Assembly (NCBI GenBank): GCA_029941785.1
Contig: JAPYTK010000001.1
Span: 1 to 64,000 of the forward strand
From: Polyangiaceae bacterium
Lineage (GTDB): Bacteria > Myxococcota_A > Polyangia > Polyangiales > Polyangiaceae
Length of the DNA stretch: 64,000 bases
Direction: 5' to 3'
In this document: piece by piece, positions 18,255 to 29,882 of the stretch
Layout of the letters: every line of letters begins with the position of its first letter
Position numbering within the stretch: position 1 is the stretch's first letter
Translations under genes and position numbers: made by a program
The notes under the pieces: generated by a model
The model's input: the letters and a program-made list of their open reading frames with translations, nothing else
The model's database searches: none
Told to the model about the DNA's origin: nothing

Positions 18255-18942
18255 GCCCTGGTTCGGACCGAACCAAATCGCCGAGCTCGTAGAGCGAGCT
18301 GTGCCGGCCGTCCGCGGTGACGATCACGTGATCCAACAACGGCACGCCGACAACATCTGCCGCTTCCCGAAGCTGACCCGTCATCCACACGTCCTCGCGC
18401 GACGGCAAGTGATCGCCGCTAGGGTGGTTGTGGACAACAATGAACGCAGAGGCCCCCTCGCTCAGCGCCACGCGCAAGATCTCCCTCGCGGTCACAGATA
18501 GGCCGTGCGCTCCCCCGCGCGCGACGCACCGCATGCCCCGCAAACGGTTGCGGCCATCAAGGGCGAGGACCCATAACTGTTCCTCGACGAGGGCCCCGAT
18601 CCGCGGGCTCATCCACTCGGCAACCCGGGCCGGCGTCACAAATTGAGCGCGTGGTGCGGCCCGACGCAGTCGTATGCGCCGGGCCAATTCGGCGGCGACG
18701 ACAAGACGTTCTGCAGCGCGCGCGGTCACACCCTTGATGTCCTGAAGACGGCCTAGCCCAACCTCGCTCAATTGAGGGAGGTCTCCGACGTCATCGAGCA
18801 CGCGACCCGCCACCTGTAGCGCAGTGGCCCGCGCCCCGCTTCGTATGAGTGTCGCGATCAGTTCGGTATCGCCCAGCTCGCCATAACCGATGTGCTGACC
18901 GCGCTTCTGGGCTGCTCTCAACCAACTGTCGGCTTGCGTCAT
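18142..18942 (-). CDS. radC: RadC/JAB-domain protein
   Basis: EQLWVLALDGRNRLRG, VVHNHPSGDHLPSREDVWMT, LLDHVIVTADGRHSSLYE; probable start at 18942. Confidence 0.88.
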   Translation of the reverse strand: MTQADSWLRAAQKRGQHIGYGELGDTELIATLIRSGARATALQVAGRVLDDVGDLPQLSEVGLGRLQDIKGVTARAAERLVVAAELARRIRLRRAAPRAQFVTPARVAEWMSPRIGALVEEQLWVLALDGRNRLRGMRCVARGGAHGLSVTAREILRVALSEGASAFIVVHNHPSGDHLPSREDVWMTGQLREAADVVGVPLLDHVIVTADGRHSSLYELGDLVRSEPGLKASAANAPPDREVLSLPFEANGPHGPPSCCHESPGP

Positions 18943-19073
18943 GCGGGGACCCAACGCAACTTCGATACCAATGGCTAGGTTACCGTTTTCAGGGCGCCTT
19001 CGACCCACACCGGCCGGCGCCCGCCACATGTTCGCCGGCGCCCGCCACCCGATTTTGCAACCGCCCTCGCCGG

Positions 19074-19826
19074 TCAGTCCTCTGCATCGAGATCGACACG
19101 CGCGCCGTCTGGCAAGAGCGCGACGAACGCATCCCGAGCCGCCATCACCGGTTCGCTCGAAGCACCATCAAAGGTGATTTGGGTCCGATAACGGGGATGC
19201 CTCCACTTCGGGTACGAGCCGATTTCGATCCCTTCGTGCGCGGCACAAACCTGGTCGAGCCACGGCTTGAGCTGGCCCTCGTCGAGTGTGGCGTACACGG
19301 CCGTGCTCACGAACGCCGCACCTTCGCCCAACTCGCTGACGACGACGGGCATCTTCATCGCGAATATTTCAGGGACCCCCGGCAGGATCCACACGTTGTG
19401 CATCACAATGGTGGGCCAAGGCATTTCAGGCGTGGTCACGAGCCGACCGCCGCGTGGGATCCGCGCCATCCGCAGATGATCGTCGGTGATCTCTTCGCCG
19501 TAGAAGCCACGGAGCATCGCCGCCATCTCGGCCGACGCGATCACGTCGACCTCGAAAGCAGCTGCGACCGCATCGATGGTCACGTCATCGTGCGTCGGAC
19601 CGACCCCGCCGCTCGTGAACAACACCTCGCGACTCGACGACAGCTCCTGCACTTCCCTGGTGATCACATCGGACTCGTCCCTCACCATCACGACCCGATC
19701 CAACACTCGCCCCAGAGAACGCAAGGTTCGCGCAAGAACCACCAGATTCTCGTCGGCAATTTTTCCGCTCAACAGCTCGTTACCGATGATCAACGCGGCT
19801 GCGCGGCCCCTCGTCAGCTCCGCCAT
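19074..19826 (-). CDS. CinA-like/molybdopterin-binding domain protein (competence/damage-inducible protein A family)
   Basis: AALIIGNELLSGKIADENLVVLARTL, FTSGGVGPTHDDVTIDAVAAAF, LPGVPEIF. Confidence 0.88.
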   Translation of the reverse strand: MAELTRGRAAALIIGNELLSGKIADENLVVLARTLRSLGRVLDRVVMVRDESDVITREVQELSSSREVLFTSGGVGPTHDDVTIDAVAAAFEVDVIASAEMAAMLRGFYGEEITDDHLRMARIPRGGRLVTTPEMPWPTIVMHNVWILPGVPEIFAMKMPVVVSELGEGAAFVSTAVYATLDEGQLKPWLDQVCAAHEGIEIGSYPKWRHPRYRTQITFDGASSEPVMAARDAFVALLPDGARVDLDAED

Positions 19827-19871
19827 GGCGTCTCCGTCGAGCTGAAATCGGACACCATCACCGATGCGTTC

Positions 19872-20126
19872 TCACTCAAAGTCCCGCGTGCGGGCCTCAC
19901 CGTTTTCGTCAACACTGACGAGTTCTTCGACTCGCTTCTCGGCGCAGTCCAGCTGGTCCTGAGCGCTACGCGCTACGCGGACGCCTTCTTCGAACAACTT
20001 CAGCGAATCCTCGAGCCGAAGCTCGCCGCTCTCGAGCTTGCCCACGATCGCAGCGAGCCGCTCAGAAGCTTGCTCGAAGCTCAAGCCCTCCTCGTCCGAA
20101 ACCACAACTTCATCTTCGGCTGCCAT
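19872..20126 (-). CDS. xseB: exodeoxyribonuclease VII small subunit
   Basis: LSFEQASERLAAIVGKLESGELRLEDSLKLFEEGVRVARSAQDQLDCAEKRVEELV. Confidence 0.88.
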   Translation of the reverse strand: MAAEDEVVVSDEEGLSFEQASERLAAIVGKLESGELRLEDSLKLFEEGVRVARSAQDQLDCAEKRVEELVSVDENGEARTRDFE

Positions 20127-22257
20127 TGGGCGGTAGCTTACGCGAGTAAGCGCCAGGCGCAAGCCATAGAGCCTTGGCTCGCCCGTGCTCAACACCGCCG
20201 ATCATCATGTCCCCAGATGGATCGCTGAGGACCACCGTCGCCAAGCCGTCGGCGTGCACGAATTGGGCGGCCCGAACGGCGTCGGAGCCTTCCAATCGAA
20301 CCCAAACCGAACCACCGCCGGCCCGCGTAGCACGCCAGTCGAGTGAGACGTCACGCAATGCCGCTCGAGCCAACGCGCGAACTTCGGGATCGGGATCGAG
20401 CTGTTGCGCCAGTTTCAGGGCGGCACGGCCAAGCGCCTCGTTGCGCAGTGACAATCCTCGCACCAGCGCCCGACGCACGTCGGCCCGGGGCTCGAATCGA
20501 TACGCCTCGCTCAACAGACTCACGGCGTCCGGCTCCGGACTCAGCCCGAGCCCGTGGCCAAGGTGAGCGCGGATCAACGGATCGGAACCGTTCAACCACT
20601 GCCGCACGCGGGGTCGAAACCGTTGAGGATCACGTGCCGCCAAGCGGAACGCCGCCAGCGGAGCGAGCGGAGAGCCACCCTGGATCCAACGAACGAGTTG
20701 GCTCGAAGAGACCTCGACGTCGTCCGCCAACAAGGCCGCTCCGAGAGCGAGTTGGACCAGAGTCGGTCGCTCGCGGCTCGTCTTTGCGTCACGCCCGAAG
20801 CGCGCAACCGCAATCGACGGCAAACGCCTCCCCACGGCCCGAGCTGCGGCGCCAACCACGATGGGATCGGCATGCACCAGAAGCCGAGTGGCTTCCGCGC
20901 CGTCCAAGAGCACCAAACCGTAACTACCGACCGCCCGGCCGTCGGGATCGGAACCCACGAGCTGACCTCGCAACCGCCTCTGCAGGCCCGCTACCCGCTC
21001 AGCATCCGGCCCGCCATGGAAAAGGCAAGCCCGGAGCACGTCCCGCTCAGCCTTCGCCCGTCCCTCGACGGTAGCCAAGCGCCTCGCCAGTTGCAGGCGT
21101 GCGGCTTCGCCTTGCGAACGGCCCAAAGCAAAAAGAGCCTCGTGGCTCAGTTCGGGATCATCGAGGAAGGTCGCCAAAGACTCGATCGCGTCAACCGTCA
21201 TCCCCGTCGCAAGCCATCGAATGACCCGTCTTCTTCGACTCACCGATGGGTCGGACCGAGCGACCATCGTCATGACCTCAATCAGATCCGTCCGCGGCGC
21301 GCGCTCGATCAAAGCCAGTGCGCGGTCACGGGTCTTTTTCGACGACAACAATGGCTTGATCGCGGACGAAAACTCGGGGGCATCGAGCAGCGCAAAGATC
21401 TCTGCAGCGACAAGACGTGCATCGGACCGCTTGTCCCGAAGCCAGCGACGCGCTTCAGGCAACACACTTTCGTCGCCGAGTCCCGCCAAAGCCGTAGCGG
21501 CCGCCCAGCGCACCGCGTCTCGCTTTCGGGTCCGTTGCTTACGAAGCACGGGAATCGCTCGCAAGTCCCCAAGCTCGCCGAGCCATCGGATGTGAACCAC
21601 GGAAAGTCGGCCTGTCTTCCCGACGAAGTCCTCGAAGCGGGCCGGTGGATAGGCTCGCAAGGCCTCGCGGGCGGGCTCAGCGCCAGGTCCGCCAGCGAGC
21701 AAGGCCGTTAGCAAAGGTTTGTGCACCCCGTGGCGGGCCAAGGCCATGGCGGCCGTTCCCCGCGCGAGCGATTGTTGGGGTGATTCCGCGGCACCGTCCC
21801 GCGCTTGTTGCAGCACGGTGGACAAGACACGCCGGACCGGCTTGTGAGCGAGGTGCCTCGACAACACCCGGACCGCGGCGAGCCGCGAACGTGCATCCTC
21901 GTAGACCGCCTCGCCTGAGTGCATCACCTCGACCAGCGACTGCCAAGCGGCGCGTTCACTGCTCGTTCCCAGCCGTTCGATCCCTCGAACACGCTCACGC
22001 CAACCCGATGCGCGAAGCAATCGCCTACCACGACTCAGAGCCGAGCGCCGACTCAAGGTCGACTTGGCCGATACGAGATCGCGCTTGGCCGATACGAGAT
22101 TGCGCTTGGCCAAAACGAGATTGCGCTTCCGCAAGCCCGGGCGCGGGGTCCCCAAGCCGCCCGACCCCAGCGACTGCGCTCGAGCCGAACAGCACAGCAC
22201 GCCGAACAGCATCCCGAGCAGAGCGCTTATTCCCCATCGAGCTTTCCATCGCGACAC
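20110..22257 (-). CDS. HEAT-repeat-like secreted protein
   Basis: N-terminal signal region; repeated helical units (LARGTAAMALARHG, AVRWAAATALAGLGDESVL, DPEVRALARAALRD). Confidence 0.75.
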   Translation of the reverse strand: MSRWKARWGISALLGMLFGVLCCSARAQSLGSGGLGTPRPGLRKRNLVLAKRNLVSAKRDLVSAKSTLSRRSALSRGRRLLRASGWRERVRGIERLGTSSERAAWQSLVEVMHSGEAVYEDARSRLAAVRVLSRHLAHKPVRRVLSTVLQQARDGAAESPQQSLARGTAAMALARHGVHKPLLTALLAGGPGAEPAREALRAYPPARFEDFVGKTGRLSVVHIRWLGELGDLRAIPVLRKQRTRKRDAVRWAAATALAGLGDESVLPEARRWLRDKRSDARLVAAEIFALLDAPEFSSAIKPLLSSKKTRDRALALIERAPRTDLIEVMTMVARSDPSVSRRRRVIRWLATGMTVDAIESLATFLDDPELSHEALFALGRSQGEAARLQLARRLATVEGRAKAERDVLRACLFHGGPDAERVAGLQRRLRGQLVGSDPDGRAVGSYGLVLLDGAEATRLLVHADPIVVGAAARAVGRRLPSIAVARFGRDAKTSRERPTLVQLALGAALLADDVEVSSSQLVRWIQGGSPLAPLAAFRLAARDPQRFRPRVRQWLNGSDPLIRAHLGHGLGLSPEPDAVSLLSEAYRFEPRADVRRALVRGLSLRNEALGRAALKLAQQLDPDPEVRALARAALRDVSLDWRATRAGGGSVWVRLEGSDAVRAAQFVHADGLATVVLSDPSGDMMIGGVEHGRAKALWLAPGAYSRKLPPNGSRR
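22063..22125 (+). repeat. three tandem 21-bp units inside the HEAT-repeat gene
   Basis: cttggccgatacgagatcgcg / cttggccgatacgagattgcg / cttggccaaaacgagattgcg; encodes RNLVLAK/RNLVSAK/RDLVSAK on the minus strand. Confidence 0.9.
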
Positions 22258-22465
22258 GACCTCCTACCTATAGCAAGTTGGTGAAAAGGATGCCCCAGTT
22301 TCGCCTACGCAGGCCAAGCCTGGACGCCAGACCCATGATTGAAGTGGAGACGAGAAGATGCCAAGGTCCAGTCAGACTCGTCGCTCGCTCTGCAACATGT
22401 CCATATCCCGCTCGCTCGAACGCGCCGTCTGTTGGTCCGCCGAAAAAGCATGGCACATCCTCTCG

Positions 22466-24307
<1,842 letters not shown>

Positions 24308-24330
24308 CGGCAAGGCCTGCAGTCTCGGCG

Positions 24331-24891
24331 CTAGGATCCGGAAATCGAGGGCCGGCGCCGAAAGCCGAGCCATCCGCCGAGCCGCGCCAACATCGTCGCG
24401 ACGAGCAACACGATGACCGAGGACATGAGCAACTGCAGCACCCCAGGCAATGATGGGGCGCTCGTCAACATTCGCACGCCGTTGCGCAACACCGAATACA
24501 CAACGACCCCTCCGCCCGCGGCGAGTCCGGCCAAGGTCGCCTCCTTGATCTGCGCGCGCCCCCCAAAGCGCCCCACCAGCGCGCCACCAAAGAGCGCCGC
24601 CAGCGCCAAAGCCAAAACCGGAGCAAGCAGCATCACCAAAGAGATCTTGAGGCGGACCGCAGGGTCCAAGGCCTGATAGGCCGCGACGGTTCCTCCTGCG
24701 CTGTCTGGCATATGGGCGCGCGTCACCCAATGGATAAAGCTGTTCGCCAGCATGGCGAGAGGAACGAAGAACAAGCCGATCCCGACCGTGCCAATGACGA
24801 CCCACTGCTTCGGAGAGCGGCTCTCTTCGGCTTCCTCTGGCTGCAGAACCGGCAACCGTCGCTTGCCATCGGAAGACTCGCTCATCGCCAA
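24331..24891 (-). CDS. hypothetical membrane protein (multiple TM segments)
   Basis: Hydrophobic segments VVIGTVGIGLFFVPLAMLA, LVMLLAPVLALALAALFGGALV, VLQLLMSSVIVLLVATMLA. Confidence 0.65.
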   Translation of the reverse strand: MAMSESSDGKRRLPVLQPEEAEESRSPKQWVVIGTVGIGLFFVPLAMLANSFIHWVTRAHMPDSAGGTVAAYQALDPAVRLKISLVMLLAPVLALALAALFGGALVGRFGGRAQIKEATLAGLAAGGGVVVYSVLRNGVRMLTSAPSLPGVLQLLMSSVIVLLVATMLARLGGWLGFRRRPSISGS

Positions 24892-25619
24892 AAACGTCGC
24901 GCTTCTTCTTGTTGCCGTTCGAGCCGCCTCTGCTCCTGCACGAAAGCGGCATAGCCCTGAGGAATACGACTGTCCTCGGCCATCTTGTAGAGGACCATCA
25001 GCGCAGCTTCCGCATCGTCGGTCGCACGGTGCGCGCGATCGAGCGCTACACCCAAGCGGTCAGCCACCGCGCCCAAAGCCCGGCTCACGCCCTTCCCTTT
25101 GTAGAGCTCTCGCGCGAACACCAAGGGGTCGAGCCAGACGACGCCACGCCGCACGGCTGGAGGCGGGTCGCTTGCCTGCACTCCGTTGCGCTCCAATTCG
25201 TTGAGCAAAAAACCGCGATCAAAACTAGCGTTGTACGCTGCGGGGATAGCGTCGCGCAGCGTATCGAGGATCGCCTCGCCGACCTCGGCAAAGCTCGGCT
25301 TTTCGGCGACATCCTCGTCCTTGATACCGTGAACTTCGGTGGAGCCGGCCGGTATGGGCATGCCAGGATTGATGAGCCAGCCGTGCCGAGAGACGATACT
25401 CCCCCCCTTGGCGATGACGATCCCCACCTCGATGATCCGGTCCGTCTTCGAATCCGTCCCCGTCGTCTCCGTGTCGAGAAAGGCGATGGTCTGATCGACC
25501 CACGAATCGTCACCATCCACCCCATCGAGGATCCCAACGGCGCGGACCTTGAGCCGATGCGCGATGCCCGGATAGTGATGTCCCGTCGGAAAACAACCGC
25601 AGTGGTCGTCGTTCTTCAC
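24882..25619 (-). CDS. DnaQ-like DEDDh 3'-5' exonuclease
   Basis: TIAFLDTETTGTDSKTDRIIEVGIVI, VHGIKDEDV, AYNASFDRGFL, HRATDDAEAAL; GTG start at 25619 overlaps the upstream stop (GTGA). Confidence 0.85.
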   Translation of the reverse strand: MKNDDHCGCFPTGHHYPGIAHRLKVRAVGILDGVDGDDSWVDQTIAFLDTETTGTDSKTDRIIEVGIVIAKGGSIVSRHGWLINPGMPIPAGSTEVHGIKDEDVAEKPSFAEVGEAILDTLRDAIPAAYNASFDRGFLLNELERNGVQASDPPPAVRRGVVWLDPLVFARELYKGKGVSRALGAVADRLGVALDRAHRATDDAEAALMVLYKMAEDSRIPQGYAAFVQEQRRLERQQEEARRFWR

Positions 25620-26662
25620 CGTCCGGTACCTTTCGGGGCCGCGCTTGGCGAGGCGAACGCGCTTGGCGAGCGGGCCGCACGCGTCGCGGAAGAAGCGTTT
25701 GGTTTCGTCGGGGAAGTCACACCGACCAGCGCGAATTCGAGTTCGATCCACTCCGGCAGGGCTTGAATATCAGCGGACCGACCATTGACAAAGACCGTCG
25801 GTGTTCCGGGCAAGCCGAGACCATCTCCCTGCCGCATGTCCTGTTGTACCCGCTGCTTGACGCCTTGGCTCTTGAGGTCCGCAGCAAAGCTCGCCGCGTC
25901 CAGACCAATCTTCTTGGCGTAGGCGAGAAGGTCACTTTCGGTGAGCTTCTCTTGGTTGTCGAACAAGACGTGGGCCAGCTTCCAAAACTGACCCTGCTTT
26001 TGCGCAGCGACGGAGGCCTGGGCCGCGAGGGTCGCATGCGGATGATGAGCCTTGAGAGGGTAGTGCTTGAACACCAGTCGCACCTTGCCCTGACTCGCCT
26101 TCTGTAAGGCCACAAGGGGTCGGGAGAGCTGGGCACAGGCAGGGCACTCGAAGTCGGCAAATTCCACGACGGTCACCGGAGCATCAGCCGGTCCGATCGC
26201 AGGCGAATCGCCCACGACGATCGTCTTCTTCTCGTCGGGATGGAAGCGCAAGCGGTACATGCCGCGGACGTCTTGTTTTGTTCGGCCAGACTGGACCAAA
26301 CCGACGACATAGCGCGCCGCCAGTGCGCAACTCGTGCAGGCACGCTTCTCTTGAACGCATTGTGCAATCGAAACCGCGACCGCCGGACAAGGGGCGAGAA
26401 GTTCACGAACCATGCCCGACCAGAGACGATGCTCGCGCGCGGTCATCTTGGCTGTATCGACCCCCTCGAGGGCAAGCCTCGCTCCCTTCAGCGACGAGGT
26501 CGGCGTGGGAGCGTGGGTCGAGGCGCTCGGCTCGTTGCCATTCTTCTCGCCCGGCCCCTTCTTGCACGCGCCGAAGGACACGGCGAAGACGAGCAAGCCC
26601 GCACCATAGGCGGCCCGAGAGATGCGATGAATCAGCCTGCTTGTCATCATGGCGAGCGCCAA
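25616..26662 (-). CDS. DsbA/thioredoxin-fold lipoprotein
   Basis: Lipobox SFGACKKG; VTVVEFADFECPACAQLSRPL; GLPGTPTVFVNGR. Confidence 0.85.
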   Translation of the reverse strand: MALAMMTSRLIHRISRAAYGAGLLVFAVSFGACKKGPGEKNGNEPSASTHAPTPTSSLKGARLALEGVDTAKMTAREHRLWSGMVRELLAPCPAVAVSIAQCVQEKRACTSCALAARYVVGLVQSGRTKQDVRGMYRLRFHPDEKKTIVVGDSPAIGPADAPVTVVEFADFECPACAQLSRPLVALQKASQGKVRLVFKHYPLKAHHPHATLAAQASVAAQKQGQFWKLAHVLFDNQEKLTESDLLAYAKKIGLDAASFAADLKSQGVKQRVQQDMRQGDGLGLPGTPTVFVNGRSADIQALPEWIELEFALVGVTSPTKPNASSATRAARSPSAFASPSAAPKGTGR

Positions 26663-26689
26663 GCGATATGCCCGGGGGCTGGCTCACCG

Positions 26690-27589
26690 TCAACCCGAAG
26701 CGGCGCCAAGCATCCAGTGGGCCACGTGGTTCCACAGAGGCAAACACTCGGGATCACTTACCATCTCGACATGACCCGGTCGTAAATGCCGTAGAGCGGG
26801 AACGGAACAGTTCGCGCCCAACTTCAAGATCTCGCGGTACTCGGCGAGGGGCTCACTGAAACGAAGAGCATCCTCGGGGCGACTCAACAGGCGATCGCCC
26901 TCGCTCACTACGTGCAAGAACGGTCGGCGAACCCGACCGAGTCGCTCGACATAATCATCGCCGGCGGCGTTGCCCCAGGTATCGCTCCTCACCCAGCGGA
27001 CCATGTCCCGCCAATAGGCGCCCGACTCGTCACTGCTGCCAAAACCAATCCGCTTGGTCGGTAAGTATCCGAGCACCTCGACCGCAGGCCGCGAAAGCTC
27101 GATCAAACTGCGCTTGAGCCACCACCGATGCGCGCCAACATTCCACCGCTTGTTCCAAATGTTGACCGCAAAGCCAACGATCGCTGCGACGGGCGCGGTT
27201 GCGGCCGCACCAACGTGGGCCAAGCCGACATGTCCGAACAAGCTATTGCCGACGAGGACAATCGGAAGCTCCGGCTCGAGTTGTTGCGCCAGAGCGATGT
27301 ACCGTCCGACATCGTCGATGAGATCCTCGTAGGTCCAGTCAGCACCTTGCGCGGCCGACGGTCCACTCGCTCCGTGCCCCCGCAAGTCAGGGACCAATAC
27401 CCGAATCGAAGCGTCGGCCAAGGCGCCGCACAAACTCGGCCTGTCCTCACGATAAACCGTCCGCCGGTCCACCATCATGGCATGACCCACAATGGCCACC
27501 AGCCGGGCCGTGCCTTTCGGCGGTACATCGACCACGCTCAGTCGCGAGCCATCGGGCGCATCCAGCCAATGCTCGACGGCAGGCCCCAC
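26690..27589 (-). CDS. alpha/beta hydrolase
   Basis: VAIVGHAMMVDRRTVY, VLVPDLRGHGASGPS, IVLVGNSLFGHVGL, C-terminal LRPGHVEM. Confidence 0.75.
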   Translation of the reverse strand: MGPAVEHWLDAPDGSRLSVVDVPPKGTARLVAIVGHAMMVDRRTVYREDRPSLCGALADASIRVLVPDLRGHGASGPSAAQGADWTYEDLIDDVGRYIALAQQLEPELPIVLVGNSLFGHVGLAHVGAAATAPVAAIVGFAVNIWNKRWNVGAHRWWLKRSLIELSRPAVEVLGYLPTKRIGFGSSDESGAYWRDMVRWVRSDTWGNAAGDDYVERLGRVRRPFLHVVSEGDRLLSRPEDALRFSEPLAEYREILKLGANCSVPALRHLRPGHVEMVSDPECLPLWNHVAHWMLGAASG

Positions 27590-27591
27590 GC

Positions 27592-29292
27592 TCAGCCTTC
27601 GCCCGCCTGCGAATCATCGGCAGATGGCCCCCGCCCAACCTGGCCATTCGGCACGTATTTTTCCTTGGTGATCTGCGGTCCATCGACGCGAGCCCGGGCG
27701 CCCTCCGGCGCGTAGTCGTGCACGATTTGAGCCAAGGCTTTTGCGTTCGGCACATCGATCGGTGGCTTTTCGCGGGCCACCGCCGCCGACTCGACATGCA
27801 AGGACTGCGTGGGGAACGCGAAGCTGACGCCGAGGTCGTCGGCCAAGCGCATGATCTCCAGGAAAACATTGTGCCGCTCTCGCAATTCGTCGGTCCAGGT
27901 ATCACAACGAAAGAAGAAGTAGAGCATCACGTCGAGCGAGCTCGCCCCGAACCCTGCCATGTGCACTTCGAAGCTGTCTTTTCGGGTGAAATCATTCGCC
28001 TGAATGATGGCCCGGAGCCCTTCGACAAAGGCCTGCATCTGTTCGGTTGTCGTATCGTAGGTCAAACCCAAGGTGAGGAAACATCGTCGAAATTCGCGTC
28101 GCCCAAAATTGTCGATTTTGGCATCGGCGAGCCGGCTGTTAGGCATCACGACGACCGAGTTGTAGAAGGTGCGTAACCGGGTCGATCGAAAGCCTACCTC
28201 TTCAACCGTCCCATCTGTGCCATCAACCTTGATCCAATCTCCGATTTGAAACGGACTGTCGACGAAGATGCTGATGCTGCCGAAGAAGTTCGCCAAGGTG
28301 TCTTTGGCGGCGAGACCAACCGCCAAGCCGCCGATGCTCAGGCCCGCCACCATCGCGGTGACGTTGATCCCCACGTTCTGCAACAGAACCAGAACACCGA
28401 GAACGAACACGATGATCTTGAGTGACTTGCGTACCAAGGGAACGAGCTGGTCGTCGAGCTTGGATTCGGTGCTTTCAGCCCGCTGCGCGAGCTTGGCGCC
28501 AACGAGTTCAACCGCCCGGTAACCGGCCCAGAACAGGGAGAAGGTCACCAACACTTGGACGACCGTCGACAACATGGCCGCTACGTTGAGCGGCAGATGC
28601 AGCCGCGGATAACCAAGCCGAAGAATGATCGCCGTCACCAGGGTCGCTCCCGGCGCGTCGATCACGTCCACAACCTTGGTGGCCCATCCCTGGCCCAATT
28701 TTTCCCCGACGGATCGCACCCGAGCCGCCACCACGGCTTGAAGCAGGCGGCGAACCACCAAGCCAAAGGCCGCGAGCAAGAGCAGCGCGAGGTATTGCCA
28801 GTAGGCGACGTCGAACATCGTCCCCTTGAGCGGTGCGGGAATTCGCTCGATGAGGCTGTCAAACTTCGCGATCTTGGCATAGTGGTGGTCGACGCGATCG
28901 AGAGAGGCTGCCGTCCAAAGCCACCGTTTGCCCGTCCGTTCGATGACGATATCCCCGAAGTCGGAATGAGGGACCACCCGTTGCTGCCCATTCGACCCGA
29001 CATAGTCGCGATTGTCCGACAATTCGGCGACCCGTATGATCGCGCCAGCGTTGTTGTAGACGGCGCGCAGACGCACGGCCATACGCTGCAGCTGCTTGGG
29101 AGAGCGACCCTTCGCCTCAAAACAACTCGCCGCGCTAGCGAGTTGCGCGCGCGGCGGCGTCTGCCAGTAAAAGGGCACGTCGGCAGCACCGCGCGGCGTG
29201 GCGCAGTTCGGTGCCGCAGCCGACGCCTGGGACGTCAGGGCGACGAGAACGAATAGGATCGAGGTAGTAATGATTGAACGAGGCACGGGCAA
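27592..29292 (-). CDS. MscS-family mechanosensitive ion channel
   Basis: GLSIGGLAVGLAAKDTLANFFGSISIFVDSPFQIGDWIKVDGTDGTVEEVGFRSTRLRTF. Confidence 0.93.
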   Translation of the reverse strand: MPVPRSIITTSILFVLVALTSQASAAAPNCATPRGAADVPFYWQTPPRAQLASAASCFEAKGRSPKQLQRMAVRLRAVYNNAGAIIRVAELSDNRDYVGSNGQQRVVPHSDFGDIVIERTGKRWLWTAASLDRVDHHYAKIAKFDSLIERIPAPLKGTMFDVAYWQYLALLLLAAFGLVVRRLLQAVVAARVRSVGEKLGQGWATKVVDVIDAPGATLVTAIILRLGYPRLHLPLNVAAMLSTVVQVLVTFSLFWAGYRAVELVGAKLAQRAESTESKLDDQLVPLVRKSLKIIVFVLGVLVLLQNVGINVTAMVAGLSIGGLAVGLAAKDTLANFFGSISIFVDSPFQIGDWIKVDGTDGTVEEVGFRSTRLRTFYNSVVVMPNSRLADAKIDNFGRREFRRCFLTLGLTYDTTTEQMQAFVEGLRAIIQANDFTRKDSFEVHMAGFGASSLDVMLYFFFRCDTWTDELRERHNVFLEIMRLADDLGVSFAFPTQSLHVESAAVAREKPPIDVPNAKALAQIVHDYAPEGARARVDGPQITKEKYVPNGQVGRGPSADDSQAGEG

Positions 29293-29411
29293 ATCTCCGT
29301 TTCCGGGTGTAGTGCACCTCGCCCGCGAGTCAAAGAAGCGTCGTCGACAAGCTTGTGAACGCGGGGGATTGACAGCCAGCGATGGCGTCGTAGATTGGGG
29401 GCACCGCCATC

Positions 29412-29882
29412 ATGACAGACGACCCACTCGGACCGCGCGTGTTCTCCATCGAAGAAGCCAACAGCCTCGTACCAGAGCTAAATGATCGAGTCGGCGAACT
29501 GATCCAAGAGCACGCCACGATTCGAGAATTGGCCCGGATGCTTTATCTGCAAACGAAGGAAGGGCCCGTTGAAGAGGGCGCGTTTCTTCTCGATATCGGC
29601 CCCCAGGACAACGACCCACCGGAAGTCCATGCACTCAAGCGGGATCTCTCTTCCCGTCTCGGAAAATACCACCACGGCTGGGAACACATCGAGGACCTCG
29701 GCGCGGTGGTCAAAGACATGGAAAGCGGCCTGATCGACTTCTACGGGCGTATCGACAATCGGCTGGTATGCCTATGCTGGAAATACGGCGAAGCTCAGAT
29801 CGACCACTACCACGATCTGGACAGCGGCTTCGACGGACGCAAACCACTGATTCACACCTTGCGCGAGCGCATGCTCAATTAG
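29412..29882 (+). CDS. DUF2203-family protein
   Basis: RVFSIEEANSLVPELNDRVGEL...GLIDFYGRIDNRLVCLCWKYGE...IDHYHDLDSGFDGRKPL. Confidence 0.8.
   Translation: MTDDPLGPRVFSIEEANSLVPELNDRVGELIQEHATIRELARMLYLQTKEGPVEEGAFLLDIGPQDNDPPEVHALKRDLSSRLGKYHHGWEHIEDLGAVVKDMESGLIDFYGRIDNRLVCLCWKYGEAQIDHYHDLDSGFDGRKPLIHTLRERMLN

Noticed and set aside
18849-20228. 459-aa plus-strand ORF
   Set aside because: Antisense to well-supported cinA-like and xseB genes; His/Arg-rich shadow translation.
20554-21711. 385-aa plus-strand ORF
   Set aside because: Antisense to the HEAT-repeat gene; no coherent domain.
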